In this document: positions 46,142-54,140 of the stretch, in pieces
How the letters are laid out: each line of letters opens with the position of its first letter
Position numbering within the stretch: position 1 is the first letter of the stretch
From: Amphritea atlantica
Lineage (GTDB): Bacteria > Pseudomonadota > Gammaproteobacteria > Pseudomonadales > Balneatricaceae
DNA: 64,000 bases
Assembly (NCBI GenBank): GCA_024397875.1
Contig: CP073344.1
Coordinates: 2,161,001 to 2,225,000 of the forward strand
Reading direction: 5' to 3'
Position numbers and translations under genes: made by a program
Notes under the pieces: generated by a model
Databases searched by the model: none
What the model saw: only the letters and a program-made list of their open reading frames with translations
What the model was told of the DNA's origin: nothing

Positions 46142-46170
46142 TTCAATATTAGACATTACTAATATATAAT
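46142..46170 (+). promoter_or_regulatory. Promoter with embedded operator upstream of the DUF2892 gene
   Basis: TTCAAT (46142-46147), 17-bp spacer, TATAAT (46165-46170). The spacer is almost filled by the perfect inverted repeat ATATTAG-N6-CTAATAT (46146-46165). The same repeat occurs at 53622-53641. A repressor bound here would block RNA polymerase. Confidence 0.75.
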
Positions 46171-46231
46171 ATTAAACAGAATGTCTGTTTAGCGATGCTA
46201 TGACACATTAATTAACCAAGAGGTATACCCT

Positions 46232-46636
46232 ATGACTCTCAACGCTGCTCTTCGCCTGCTGGCGGGATCTGTTATTCTTATCAGCCTGGCACTGGGAACC
46301 TATCTCAATCCAGCCTGGTATTACCTCACAGGCTTTGTCGGCCTTAACCTGTTGCAATCCGCTTTCACTAAGTGGTGTCCGGCAATGACGGTCTTTCGCA
46401 TGTTAAAGCTCAAAGAACAGACGTGCGACTCCGGCATGAGCGTCCATCAGGGGGTACACATTATTGCCGGAACAGCGGTTCTGATTACGGTGGCGGCCTA
46501 TATGTTTTTCGCAGCGCCTCAATGGGTGCTGTATATCACAGCCGTTGTCGGCGCCAGTCTGCTGCAATCCGCCTTCACTGGATGGTGCCCGGCCTTCACT
46601 GTCGCTTCACTGCTCGGATTTAAAAAAGCGGCATAA
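46232..46636 (+). CDS. Tandem DUF2892 (YgaP-like) membrane protein
   Basis: A 134-residue membrane protein made of two copies of the DUF2892 domain, each with a pair of hydrophobic helices. The repeats end in almost identical segments: LLQSAFTKWCPAMTV (40-54) and LLQSAFTGWCPAFTV (110-124). DUF2892 is the membrane part of E. coli YgaP, a rhodanese regulated by YgaV. No rhodanese domain is present here. The conserved C49 and C119 suggest thiol or persulfide chemistry, an inference. The operator at 46146-46165 links it to the ArsR gene at 53763. Confidence 0.85.
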   Translation: MTLNAALRLLAGSVILISLALGTYLNPAWYYLTGFVGLNLLQSAFTKWCPAMTVFRMLKLKEQTCDSGMSVHQGVHIIAGTAVLITVAAYMFFAAPQWVLYITAVVGASLLQSAFTGWCPAFTVASLLGFKKAA

Positions 46637-46662
46637 ACCACAGATCTAACCAAGCGATCGAT

Positions 46663-46690
46663 AAAATGCCGCCCTGTGCGGCATTTTTTA
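46663..46690 (+). terminator. Terminator of the DUF2892 gene
   Basis: Stem AATGCCGC (46665-46672) / GCGGCATT (46678-46685), loop CCTGT, then a T-run. Confidence 0.93.
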
Positions 46691-46820
46691 TAAGAGTCCC
46701 CCTGGCGATATCCCTGACTATCCCCCCACAATAAACTGATTACCCAAACCGGTAACTGCACTCACTTCAATCCCTTACGCCATGTTAGGATAGCGATACT
46801 GCTCAGGAGGAGAACACCGG

Positions 46821-48101
46821 GTGTCGCGTTACAAGCTGCAGAAAACTTTAAAATTAATGATACCTGGCATCATACTCATGCTGCTCGGACTGGTTATTCA
46901 TAGCCAGCTTCACGATCTGACTTTCATCCAGCAACAGCTCCTCGGCTATCTGCCACCTCTGCTTGGCGGGCTGGCCATCATTCTCTGCATCAGCTTCAAT
47001 CAGGGCCGTTTACTGCTGACAACAGTCAACCTGTTGTGCCTGTTTCTGTTGATTCAGAATCAGTTACAGAGCAGTCTGAGCCAGCCCGCTAATTTTGTTT
47101 TATTCAGTTGCTTAAGCCTGCTGTTTCCGTTGTTACAGCTATTTATCAATTTCATTCCTGAACGCGGTTTAAGTAGCCGCTGGCTGATCAGGCATCTGCC
47201 TGTTATCGTCAGTGGTTATCTGTTTTTCTGGGTGGCGGCACAAAACCACCTGCTGTCTGACTGGTTCGACGGTTTGCCGATGGGGTTGATTCAGATGTAT
47301 TCCGATCCCTACCTGCTCAGCCAGTGGGCAGTGTCCCTGTTTGCGGTTACCACCCTGCTGGGACTTATTATTCTCTGGTTCAGAGCCACCCTGGCTGATG
47401 CCTGCCTGGTGATCATCACTGTGACTATAGCGGCTATGCTGGCACTGTTCAGCAAGTCATCTATCTCTGTGCTCTGCAGCACCCTGGGATTGGTACTGAT
47501 TTTATTTACCGTGCTGTTTAATTCATACAGTATGGCATTTATCGACGAGCTAACCGGACTGCCCGGACGCCGGGCCCTTGAAAATACACTGCGCAGTGCC
47601 GGTCGTCACTATACGCTGGGCATGGTAGATATCGACCATTTCAAGAAATTTAACGATACCTACGGCCATGATGTGGGAGATCAGGTACTAAAAATGGTTG
47701 CCAGTCAGATGAAACAGGCGGCCCGTGGCGCGACGGTATTCCGATACGGCGGAGAAGAGTTCACCATCGTCTTTAAGGGGATGGATGAAGTCAGAGCAAT
47801 TGAAATCGCTGAGAAAGTACGTACCACTATTGCCGCTTATCCGATGCGAATCCGGGATAAAAACCGCCCGGAAAACGAAAAACAGGGGCGTCAGCTACGT
47901 CAACGTTCGGGTCGATCAGAGGACACCGCAGAAGTAACGATAAGCATCGGCCTGTGTGAAAAAACCCGGGCACACAAAGACAGTCAGGCGGTGATAAAGC
48001 AGGCAGATGAAGCGCTCTATCTGGCCAAACGGCAGGGACGCAATCGCTCAGTTGCCTGCCACATTGCTCAGCCCCGCACACGCCGGGCGGCCACGTCATG
48101 A
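46821..48101 (+). CDS. Membrane-bound diguanylate cyclase
   Basis: A 426-residue protein with a membrane part of about eight helices (residues about 10-240) and a C-terminal GGDEF domain (about 245-415). The active site reads GGEEF in YGGEEFTIVF, with DELTGLPGRR and DIDHFKKFNDTYGHD before it, so it should synthesise c-di-GMP. A basic, Gln/Arg-rich insertion (about 345-372) lies inside the GGDEF domain and is unusual. The start is a GTG at 46821 with a strong AGGAGG 10 nt upstream. The input signal is unknown. Confidence 0.9.
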   Translation: MSRYKLQKTLKLMIPGIILMLLGLVIHSQLHDLTFIQQQLLGYLPPLLGGLAIILCISFNQGRLLLTTVNLLCLFLLIQNQLQSSLSQPANFVLFSCLSLLFPLLQLFINFIPERGLSSRWLIRHLPVIVSGYLFFWVAAQNHLLSDWFDGLPMGLIQMYSDPYLLSQWAVSLFAVTTLLGLIILWFRATLADACLVIITVTIAAMLALFSKSSISVLCSTLGLVLILFTVLFNSYSMAFIDELTGLPGRRALENTLRSAGRHYTLGMVDIDHFKKFNDTYGHDVGDQVLKMVASQMKQAARGATVFRYGGEEFTIVFKGMDEVRAIEIAEKVRTTIAAYPMRIRDKNRPENEKQGRQLRQRSGRSEDTAEVTISIGLCEKTRAHKDSQAVIKQADEALYLAKRQGRNRSVACHIAQPRTRRAATS

Positions 48102-48202
48102 AAAACTTTCAAGTATAAAATGCCCTCTGCTGCCGATAACCTTGCGTGAAAGACAGGAGTTACTAAAATTATAACTCCTGCAATATGAGCCAAGGAGATG
48201 AT

Positions 48203-48763
48203 ATGGAGATCAATTCTATTAACAGCCAGTCGGCAACTGAGCGCAGCAAACCGGCAGAGCAAACACCGACACAACGGAATAAGCTGGCACAAAACCAGGC
48301 TATGTTACAGGCCTCTCTGGATGTCAGTATCTCCTCGGGTAACGACTCACTGGCGTTGCTCTATCGTACAGCGGTGACTGAATTAAACAAAATCCTTGAA
48401 ACCGATCTTGGCCCTTCGGCTATTCAGCAGGTCTATGATTCAGGTGTGGATGTCAGTCCTGAGGCAACCGCGGAACGTATCATATCCATGAATTCGAAGT
48501 TCTTTAGCAGCTATCAGGAACAACATCCGGAGATGGATTACGAAACGCAGGTGAAAACCTTTATCACGCTTATTTCCGGAGGCATCGCCCAGGGTTTTAC
48601 CGAGGCTCGCGAAATTCTCGATGGTTTACAGGTTCTCGAAGGTGATATTGCCACCAATATCGACACGACCTATGATCTGGTACAGGAGAAACTAACCACG
48701 CTGATGGATACATTGTTGAATCAGGAACAGTCAGCTGACAATGGTTCAGAGCAACAGCCTTAA
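48203..48763 (+). CDS. DUF5610 family protein
   Basis: A 186-residue acidic soluble protein resembling the DUF5610 family. The N-terminus (INSINSQSATERSKPAEQTPTQ) is polar and probably disordered; the rest is helical, with ISSGNDSLALLYRTAVTELNKIL and LDGLQVLEGDIATNIDTTYDLVQ being the conserved parts. I start at the ATG at 48203, directly after AAGGAGATGAT; the ATG 18 nt upstream lacks a ribosome site. Function is unknown. A terminator follows. Confidence 0.82.
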   Translation: MEINSINSQSATERSKPAEQTPTQRNKLAQNQAMLQASLDVSISSGNDSLALLYRTAVTELNKILETDLGPSAIQQVYDSGVDVSPEATAERIISMNSKFFSSYQEQHPEMDYETQVKTFITLISGGIAQGFTEAREILDGLQVLEGDIATNIDTTYDLVQEKLTTLMDTLLNQEQSADNGSEQQP

Positions 48764-48798
48764 ACGACCTGTGACTCAGATTAACCGTACAGACATAA

Positions 48799-48825
48799 CA
48801 AAACCGGGCAATGCCCGGTTTTTTG
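48799..48825. terminator. Bidirectional terminator between DUF5610 and barrel genes
   Basis: Stem AAACCGGGCA / ATGCCCGGTTT followed by T residues; a shorter A-run lies on the left for the convergent strand. Confidence 0.88.
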
Positions 48826-48846
48826 GTATTTACAGATTAAACCCTG

Positions 48847-50211
48847 TCAGAAAGCATAACGTACCCGGCCATATAGATTAGTTGCATCCTCAAACTGGCC
48901 AAAAAAAGTATGCGCCTTATCGCCACCAAACACATTCGCACCCAGATCAAAGCTCAGCGTATCACTATAGCGATAGCTGACCGATGGCCTGACATAATGA
49001 TCATCATCACTGGGAGAGTAAAAAGCAAACAGCGACCAGACAAGATTATCCTGCCACATCCGGTAGTTAAGCCGGGTGGTATAGAGATAACGATACTCTT
49101 CCGGGTTATAGGGCGATGGAGACGCAGCCTCCAGGGCAGCATAATCGAGCGTCTGTTCCAGATAATACTGCAGCCCTAAGGTAAGTTTCGGCACTAACTC
49201 CCGCTCATAGCCAAGCAGAAAACGAAACTGGCTATTAGGCTGGTATGGATCACTGCCATCGTTGTCCTCAGCCATATGCAGCGCCACTTCAGCATTCGCC
49301 AGCCCGGAACCGAGATTTCCCCGGACACTGGCCCCCAGAACATTCAGACGGGTGAAGACGGGATTACCGCCGCTATCCAGCGCATTGGGCTGCTTCTGAA
49401 ACCCACGATAGCCATACAACGCCCACTCCGTACTCTCGATAGTGCCAGAAAAGCGGGCCGCGAATTCACCATTGTTAAAACTGTTTGCCGGCTCCTCTGC
49501 ATCAATTCGTCCTGCAGGGGCAGCGATGTTCTGCCCGGCCTGCGGCGAAAACCAGGAAAAACGCTCGCCGTTAATATAACGATCGGAGGTATAGTCAGGC
49601 ATCCATACCAGATCAAGGCTGGCAGAATCACCATAATAGCTGGCTTTAGCCGCTAACACGGGAGCTTTCAGATATTCAGTATCCCGACCGGCAAAAAATG
49701 ACTGCCAGTCTTTAGGAAACAGGTCATTCAGAAACAACAGATCCCCGGTCCCCCAGGTGAGTACCTGCTGCCCCAGTTTCAAATCAGTACGCTCGACAGG
49801 ACTGAGTGTATAAGACGCTTCGCGCAGATCAGCCCGCACGCCCTGATCAACGCCATCAGCGTATAGATCCGCTTTAAACGCATAACGGTCATTAGCCACA
49901 AAACCGGTGGTTTCCAGGCGCAGCCGAAGGTCTGACAAAGTGGCATCATCGACAGGTGAAAAACGATCATTCAGCGCAGGATCCGCGTTCAGCCGGTTAC
50001 CCAGCCCACCTTCAATAAAGCCGTGCCAGTTACTGCTCGGGGTTTCTTCAGCCCAACTATCATCTCCCCAGCCCTGATCACTGCTGCCGTCATCCGTCTG
50101 TTGCGCCAGGGCGACAGGCGATGAGATCAGCAGAGCGATCAGTAGCAGAACGAATTTTTCAGGGAGTGTTCTTTCCCGCTCCCCAGTTTTGATCACTTTA
50201 TTTACCTGCAT
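48847..50211 (-). CDS. Outer-membrane beta-barrel protein of the RND-LolA cluster
   Basis: A 454-residue exported protein. Its N-terminus has a charged segment, a hydrophobic core (KFVLLLIALLISSPVALA) and a likely cleavage after ALA. The mature part is rich in alternating aromatic beta strands and Gly/Asp turns and ends in the outer-membrane signal RVRYAF (terminal Phe). It resembles DUF1302-type or alginate-porin-like barrels without a firm family. A GTG at 50220 overlaps the preceding stop (GTGA); I prefer the ATG at 50211. It is the third gene of the operon and probably gives the outer-membrane component of the pump. Confidence 0.8.
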   Translation of the reverse strand: MQVNKVIKTGERERTLPEKFVLLLIALLISSPVALAQQTDDGSSDQGWGDDSWAEETPSSNWHGFIEGGLGNRLNADPALNDRFSPVDDATLSDLRLRLETTGFVANDRYAFKADLYADGVDQGVRADLREASYTLSPVERTDLKLGQQVLTWGTGDLLFLNDLFPKDWQSFFAGRDTEYLKAPVLAAKASYYGDSASLDLVWMPDYTSDRYINGERFSWFSPQAGQNIAAPAGRIDAEEPANSFNNGEFAARFSGTIESTEWALYGYRGFQKQPNALDSGGNPVFTRLNVLGASVRGNLGSGLANAEVALHMAEDNDGSDPYQPNSQFRFLLGYERELVPKLTLGLQYYLEQTLDYAALEAASPSPYNPEEYRYLYTTRLNYRMWQDNLVWSLFAFYSPSDDDHYVRPSVSYRYSDTLSFDLGANVFGGDKAHTFFGQFEDATNLYGRVRYAF

Positions 50212-50216
50212 AAAAA

Positions 50217-51023
50217 TCACTCTGGACGTTTAAGCCACTGACGCGGCGGGTTACGCAGGGAACGTTCAGTAAATACAGCACTATCCATCCCCAGGTCATA
50301 ACGAATAAAACGAAACTCCATCGTGGTGCTGGCACCACTGATCAGATCACTGACTCTTGATTTAGTCACCGTCGGAATCCCCTGTACCTTCTCAGTCGCC
50401 AGTACTTCGACCCGGCGATACAGCTTATTACTTACATCATAGTACTCAATTTTCATCGGCAACATACTGACCTTGTCGATCCACACCCGATAATGATCAA
50501 ACTCAACCGAGTTTGGATCTTTAGGCGTATTGTCTAACACATAGAACTCGCCGGTCGTTTCTATCAGCTGATGATTATCCTCTTCCGGGTTACGACCGGA
50601 GACATCTTCATAAAAATAGTTAGAGCCGACAAAGCTGGTACGTTTATCACCCGCTGAGATCCGTTTTACCAGATCCAGACCCGGCAGATAGAGCCAGCGA
50701 TCATCATCGCTCCGGGCATGCTTCTCAACCAGAAAAACCGTATCCCGGACATCGGCCGGGCGGCTGAAGGCAACCAGAAACTGCTGATCTCCACCATCCT
50801 CATAATCCCGGCGCAGAATAGTAAACTGTCGCTGTTGCTGGCGTCCCTGCGAGTCCTGAATCAGCATTCGTGCTTCTGAACGGCCATCTTCGCCCTGATA
50901 ATAGGCAGCCAGGTTGGCCTGTTTCACGATTTCATTAACATCGGTGAGATCTGCCGCATAAAGCTGCGCTGAACCACTGAGCGCCAGCCCCGCCAAGAGC
51001 GTCGAAAACAGTTGCTTAATCAT
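50217..51023 (-). CDS. LolA-like outer membrane lipoprotein-sorting protein
   Basis: A 268-residue periplasmic protein with a signal peptide (about 1-23, cleaved after LYA). The mature part matches the LolA-like, outer membrane lipoprotein-sorting family often paired with MMPL/RND pumps: DVNEIVKQANLAAYYQGEDGRSEARMLI, then WLYLPGLDLVKRISAGDKRTSFVGSNYFYEDV. A half-open beta barrel carrying a lipid or hydrophobic ligand is expected. It overlaps the RND gene by 8 nt and the barrel gene by its stop codon, so the three are translationally coupled. The ligand is unknown. Confidence 0.88.
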   Translation of the reverse strand: MIKQLFSTLLAGLALSGSAQLYAADLTDVNEIVKQANLAAYYQGEDGRSEARMLIQDSQGRQQQRQFTILRRDYEDGGDQQFLVAFSRPADVRDTVFLVEKHARSDDDRWLYLPGLDLVKRISAGDKRTSFVGSNYFYEDVSGRNPEEDNHQLIETTGEFYVLDNTPKDPNSVEFDHYRVWIDKVSMLPMKIEYYDVSNKLYRRVEVLATEKVQGIPTVTKSRVSDLISGASTTMEFRFIRYDLGMDSAVFTERSLRNPPRQWLKRPE

Positions 51024-53574
51024 GGATACTCTCCTTCATGTCAGACTTTACGCCAAACAAGCTATCTTTATTTTTAATCATCTGCATAACCGCTGGTAAT
51101 AACATCACCGTTACTACCGCTGACACAGCCATGATGGTTGCCAGAAAGAAGCCCACAGTAATATAGGGGACCAGCGGAGCGAACAGTAACGGGGTGAACC
51201 CGATGGCCACCACGACGGCGTTGCGACTGATCGCCCGTGACGGCCCTTTATAGACCTCAGCGACCGTCTGTTCCCAGTTGCCACACTGACGATAAATGGC
51301 CCGGGTACGCTCGAGGAAGTGGATCGCAAAATCCACAGACAGACCCAGCGTCAGTGCCGACAACACTGCAATCGGCATATCATAATCCTTACCCACCAGC
51401 CCGATCAGACCATAGATAAACAGGATAGTAACCGTCAGTGGCAACATCGACAGTAAACCTATTTTAACTGAGCGGAACAGCACCACCATGATAACCAGCA
51501 CCATGAAGAACGCCCCGATCAGGCTTTTCAGCATGCCGTTGACCATCTCATCCTGCCAAACGACGTTGATGTAGGTGAGACCCGCCCAGTTGAGCTTTAC
51601 CCCTTCCGGTAACGGATGCTGGGCAACGTAGTCATCAACCAGCGTCAACACTCTGCTCATATCCTGATTATCACCACTGCTTAACTGCAGCCAGAGTACC
51701 GTCGAACGGTAGTCCGGTGTCACCATATGCCACAGGTCATTCGGGCGGTGTGAACCCTGAAAGCTCAAAACCGTCTGCGCGGCCGCAGCTGCGGTAGGCG
51801 GTAAGCGGTACTGATCCTCATCGCCCCCCTGAAGCTCGCGGTAAACGGTTTTAAGTAACGTTGGCAGACCGTTACTCTTACCCACATATTCCGACTGATC
51901 GAGGAAGGTTTGCAGCTCATCCAGATATTTCATTGCATCGGGGGTAATGAAATACTTGCTGCCAATCTGAGCCTTCTCGGTTATCTCCAGCAGGTCAAGC
52001 CACATGGTTTCATTAACACTGTCGTCATAACTGAGCTGATCAAACAGATTGATCAGCGCATTAGTGTATTCGGTAAAGCTATCAACATTAACGCTATCGA
52101 GCTGCTGCTGCAGCTCCACGCCCTCACCTGAGGCTCTCGCCAGAAGGTCTTGTTCGAGTCCGCTACGCAGGTCGCTGGTCTTATCCAACACCAGAAAGGC
52201 GTTATAGGTTCCCGGGAAGTGATGGTTCATCACCCGGTCAGCCACTCGTAACGGATGGTCAGGTTTAAACCAGCGCACCGGGTTATCGTTAATCTGGATC
52301 TGCGCCACACCATAAGCACTACCCACAACAATCAGAACAAACAACACCAGCAGTCCTTTGGCCCGGGCGATTGAAAAACGGCCAGTGGAGATCAGTAAGC
52401 GCCCCAGAAACGAGTTATCGTCCTCATTAATATTGTGATCTTTCATCTGTGCCATCCGCTGGGGTGACAAACTGATGATGTACGCTGGAACCAGGGTAAT
52501 GGTGAGCACAAACGCCAGCATAATACCGAAAGCTACATGTAAACCGAAAATCTGCACCGGTGGAATCGGGGTAAAAGCCAGCGAGGCAAAACCCACCGAA
52601 GACGTTATTGAGGTGTACAACATAGGCGTGAACAGATGCCCCAGCACCTCTTTTAAAGCGGTTTTGGGATCTTCCCCCGGACGATGACGATCAGCAAACT
52701 CCGACAGAATATGTACCGAATCCACCACCGCAATCGGCATCAGGAAGATGGGAATCATGGAACTCATAATGTGTACGGTATAGCCCTGACCGATCAGCAG
52801 CCCCATGGTAATAATCACCGCGCCCATCGCAACCAGCATCGGCGCAGTGATCAGCAAAAAACTACGGAAGAAAACCCACATCAGTACAAAGATCATAAGA
52901 CCTGCCAGTGGGGCTGAGATTGCCATCTGGATAAACATCTCAACGCCAAAAGTATCTTCTGCCACCGGTAAACCGGATATGTAATACTGATTATTACCAC
53001 TCAGCTTGCCGATCTCAGTCTGAATCAGTCCGGAAATACGGTAACTTTCAGATTTCTGCGTAATCGGGATATAGATACCCGCGGCATTACCATCACCGGA
53101 CACCAGCGTGTTGTTCAGCAATGGTAAGCGCTCAACCGAAGTACGGATCTGATTGATAGCGGTCTGATCTTTGGGAACCTGTTTCATCATCCACTCGAAA
53201 CGGATCGTTCCCGGCCCCTCCTGACTGATGTTGTCAACACGGTCCAGCGACATCAGATCCTGACTGACGACACCGTCCATCTGTACGATGGCAGCTGACA
53301 GTTGTTGCAGTTCAGACAGACTCTGCGGGTTGTAGATCCCCCCGGCGGAATCATTCACCACACCAACAACAATCATGTCGTGCAAGCCGAAACGTTCTTT
53401 CACATGGTCATGAAACACCCGTGCAGGGTTATCTGCAGGTAACATGTTTTCCGGATCGGTATCCACCTTAATGGACGGAATCTGCAAACCGGCTATCACC
53501 GTCAGTAGTAATACTCCGAAAAACACCCATTTCGGACGATTCATTGATAAGTTAACCAGCGTAGTTCGCAGCAT
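51016..53574 (-). CDS. RND-superfamily (MMPL type) exporter
   Basis: An 852-residue inner-membrane pump with the RND duplicated layout: a first helix (about 14-30), a large periplasmic domain, six helices (about 215-430), a second periplasmic domain and five or six final helices (about 675-840). It belongs to the MMPL branch, shown by SMIPIFLMPIAVVDSVHILSEF and the matching second-half GLSVDFAIHFLERTR. Such pumps move lipids or other hydrophobic molecules, not drugs via TolC. It starts the RND-LolA-barrel operon. The promoter overlaps the ArsR operator at 53622-53641. Confidence 0.92.
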   Translation of the reverse strand: MLRTTLVNLSMNRPKWVFFGVLLLTVIAGLQIPSIKVDTDPENMLPADNPARVFHDHVKERFGLHDMIVVGVVNDSAGGIYNPQSLSELQQLSAAIVQMDGVVSQDLMSLDRVDNISQEGPGTIRFEWMMKQVPKDQTAINQIRTSVERLPLLNNTLVSGDGNAAGIYIPITQKSESYRISGLIQTEIGKLSGNNQYYISGLPVAEDTFGVEMFIQMAISAPLAGLMIFVLMWVFFRSFLLITAPMLVAMGAVIITMGLLIGQGYTVHIMSSMIPIFLMPIAVVDSVHILSEFADRHRPGEDPKTALKEVLGHLFTPMLYTSITSSVGFASLAFTPIPPVQIFGLHVAFGIMLAFVLTITLVPAYIISLSPQRMAQMKDHNINEDDNSFLGRLLISTGRFSIARAKGLLVLFVLIVVGSAYGVAQIQINDNPVRWFKPDHPLRVADRVMNHHFPGTYNAFLVLDKTSDLRSGLEQDLLARASGEGVELQQQLDSVNVDSFTEYTNALINLFDQLSYDDSVNETMWLDLLEITEKAQIGSKYFITPDAMKYLDELQTFLDQSEYVGKSNGLPTLLKTVYRELQGGDEDQYRLPPTAAAAAQTVLSFQGSHRPNDLWHMVTPDYRSTVLWLQLSSGDNQDMSRVLTLVDDYVAQHPLPEGVKLNWAGLTYINVVWQDEMVNGMLKSLIGAFFMVLVIMVVLFRSVKIGLLSMLPLTVTILFIYGLIGLVGKDYDMPIAVLSALTLGLSVDFAIHFLERTRAIYRQCGNWEQTVAEVYKGPSRAISRNAVVVAIGFTPLLFAPLVPYITVGFFLATIMAVSAVVTVMLLPAVMQMIKNKDSLFGVKSDMKESIHD

Positions 53575-53618
53575 CTGTTAGTCCCGTTCCACTATATAAC
53601 CAAAGCTTTATTTTGCTT

Positions 53619-53647
53619 ATTATATTAGCATATACTAATATTTAAAA
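53619..53647 (-). promoter_or_regulatory. Promoter with embedded operator of the RND-LolA-barrel operon
   Basis: On the minus strand: TTTTAA (53647-53642), 17-bp spacer, TATAAT (53624-53619). The spacer is covered by the perfect repeat ATATTAG-N6-CTAATAT (53622-53641), identical to that at 46146-46165. The divergent arsR gene is the obvious candidate repressor. Confidence 0.75.
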
Positions 53648-53663
53648 GCACTACATTAGTAAA

Positions 53664-53692
53664 TTGAGATTTAACCATCGCTAAAGTAGAAT
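53664..53692 (+). promoter_or_regulatory. Candidate promoter of arsR
   Basis: TTGAGA (53664-53669), 17-bp spacer, TAGAAT (53687-53692). The operator lies upstream of this -35, so arsR itself may be less tightly controlled than the divergent operon. Confidence 0.6.
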
Positions 53693-53762
53693 ACTTCCTT
53701 GTATTGTAGGTCACTGAGCACGTATTAAAGGCCTGCAAAATAATAAAAACGCGGAGAACCGA

Positions 53763-54092
53763 TTGAATACAGCGACCCAACAGATGACGCCCGAAACGCT
53801 GGCTATGATGAAAATAAATTCCAGGAAAGCGGCGCAACTGATGAAAGCACTGGGCAACGAGAGTCGCCTCCTCATCCTCTGTTATCTGGACGGTAAAGAG
53901 CTTTCGGTCACCGAACTGAACAACTGCCTCGATCTGAGTCAGTCAGCCCTGTCACAACATCTGGCGGTTTTGCGTAAAGACGGTCTGGTGAGCACCCGGC
54001 GTGAGTCACAGACGATCTATTACTCCCTCTCTGGCGATACAGCAACCCGGATAATTCACACCCTGCATGAGATGTTTTGTCCAACCGCCTGA
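53763..54092 (+). CDS. ArsR-family repressor, BigR/SqrR/YgaV type
   Basis: A 109-residue winged-helix repressor. The fold reads KALGNESRLLILCYLDGKELSVTEL, then the recognition helix SQSALSQHLAVLRKDGLV and wing STRRESQTIYYSLS. It lacks the metal-site ELCVCDL of ArsR/SmtB proteins, but has C40 in the second helix and C106 at the end of the last helix, matching the redox pair (C41, C107) of SqrR/BigR that forms a polysulfide bridge with persulfides. The start is a TTG at 53763 with GGAG 6 nt upstream. Predicted to bind the repeat at 53622-53641 and its twin at 46146-46165. Confidence 0.88.
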   Translation: MNTATQQMTPETLAMMKINSRKAAQLMKALGNESRLLILCYLDGKELSVTELNNCLDLSQSALSQHLAVLRKDGLVSTRRESQTIYYSLSGDTATRIIHTLHEMFCPTA

Positions 54093-54095
54093 ACG

Positions 54096-54125
54096 AAAAA
54101 AACCACCGACAACGGTGGTTTTTTA
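54096..54125. terminator. Bidirectional terminator between arsR and pat
   Basis: Stem AACCACCG (54101-54108) / CGGTGGTT (54113-54120), with an A-run on the left and a T-run on the right. Confidence 0.92.
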
Positions 54126-54140
54126 TGACTCAGTCAGACT

